From Deltaproteobacteria bacterium (GTDB lineage: Bacteria > Myxococcota_A > UBA9042 > DTJE01): 14,513 nt of DNA. The stretch covers positions 1-14,513 of the forward strand of contig JADHTP010000051.1 in NCBI GenBank assembly GCA_016784945.1, given 5' to 3'. Position 1 is the first letter of the stretch; each line of letters starts with the position of its first letter. Under the pieces are notes generated by a model. That model was not told where the DNA came from. It was given only the letters and a program-made list of their open reading frames with translations, and ran no database searches. The translations under genes were made by a program, and so were the position numbers. Positions 13,973 through 14,513 of this stretch are shown here, one piece after another.

Positions 13973-14513
13973 TTGGCCTACAGTCTGCTCGTCAACACCA
14001 CCCCGGAAGAGCGGCGGGTCGCCCTCGTGGAAGGGTCCAACCTGCGCGAGTTCTATTCCGAGCGCCGCTACGACCGGGGCCTCGTGGGCAACATCTACAA
14101 GGGACGGGTGCTCCGCGTGATGCCGGGAATGGACGCTTCCTTCGTGGAAATCGGTATCGGCAAGGCGGGGTTCCTCCAGGACAGGACACCCTTGAGCGGG
14201 GATGAATCCAACGGGGATTCCCATGACGGTCCGTCCGCCACAACCCCGGTTGTCCGGGGCGCCGCCCCGGAGGTGGGACAGGACATCCTGGTCCAGGTAA
14301 GCCGTGATGCCGCGGGGAGCAAGGGCCCCCGAATGACCACCGAACTGTCCCTGGCCGGCCGCACCCTGGTCTTCCTTCCCGGCACGCCGGTGGTGGGAGT
14401 CTCGCGACGTATCGTGGACGAAGGGGAACGGGAGCGCCTCAGGAGCTCCGTTCAGGACATGCTGCCCAGGGGATCCGGGGCGGTGCTCCGCACGGCCTCG
14501 CTGGAAAGGCCCG
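13973..14513 (+). CDS. Ribonuclease E/G family protein, 5' part only
   Basis: N-terminal 180 codons of an RNase E/G endoribonuclease, which cleaves AU-rich single-stranded RNA in mRNA decay and rRNA maturation; the gene runs off the right edge. The frame opens at TTG (13973) with GGGAG 5 nt upstream. The product begins MAYSLLVNTTPEERRVALVEG, read from the initiator. The S1 RNA-binding domain is recognisable: GNIYKGRVLRVMPGMDASFVEIGIGKAGFL (about 39-68), then GQDILVQV and KGPRMTTELSLAGRTLVFLP (117-136), a typical family block. Between the two halves of S1 lies an Asp/Ser/Pro-rich stretch of about 30 residues (71-100), present as a loop in many family members. The catalytic DNase I-like domain is beyond the window, so Rne and Rng cannot be told apart. 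The TTG start and lack of a stop make this gene easy to miss. Confidence 0.92.
   Translation, partial: MAYSLLVNTTPEERRVALVEGSNLREFYSERRYDRGLVGNIYKGRVLRVMPGMDASFVEIGIGKAGFLQDRTPLSGDESNGDSHDGPSATTPVVRGAAPEVGQDILVQVSRDAAGSKGPRMTTELSLAGRTLVFLPGTPVVGVSRRIVDEGERERLRSSVQDMLPRGSGAVLRTASLERP

Overview
The window reads as chromosome of a GC-rich, delta-type bacterium, most likely Myxococcota or a close relative. This is inferred from three things: large Cys/Asp-rich lipoproteins built from MopE-type 'CDGxDNDCDGxTDE' repeats, 6-Cys-module lipoproteins, and a zapA-rny-tyrS block. No rRNA, tRNA or CRISPR array is present. Every gene from 14 to 12594 lies on the minus strand. The last two genes (12763 to the right edge) lie on the plus strand, so 12595-12762 is a divergent intergenic region.

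Right to left on the minus strand, the layout is as follows. (1) A DUF3467 gene and malQ (4-alpha-glucanotransferase, GH77) form a two-gene unit, possibly preceded by a 16-codon leader ORF. (2) A compact, MITE-like repeat element (10490-10666) supplies the last 15 codons and the stop of malQ. (3) A lipoprotein operon of about 6.9 kb follows, with a recognisable promoter (10442-10470). It encodes two paralogous giant lipoproteins (981 and 1223 aa) and a 60-aa basic protein 4 bp downstream. (4) A second, 32-bp palindromic copy of the same repeat (3502-3533) sits between this operon and the next promoter. (5) A consensus sigma-70-type promoter (3456-3483) drives zapA, followed by a structured 217-bp gap that may encode 6S RNA, then rny (RNase Y) and tyrS, the last two 13 bp apart. 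On the plus strand, a lipoprotein with four 6-Cys modules is followed 22 bp later by the start of an RNase E/G gene that runs off the window.

The housekeeping genes cover cell division (ZapA), RNA turnover (RNase Y, RNase E/G), translation (TyrRS) and glucan metabolism (MalQ). The lipoproteins are the accessory, poorly characterised part: exported, disulfide-rich and probably Ca2+- or metal-binding surface proteins.

The most interesting structure is that related palindromic repeats bracket the giant-lipoprotein operon on both sides. Each repeat is flanked by an approximately 10-bp direct repeat resembling a target-site duplication. The repeat arrays inside the two paralogs also carry paralog-specific signatures, which suggests separate amplification or homogenisation of each array.
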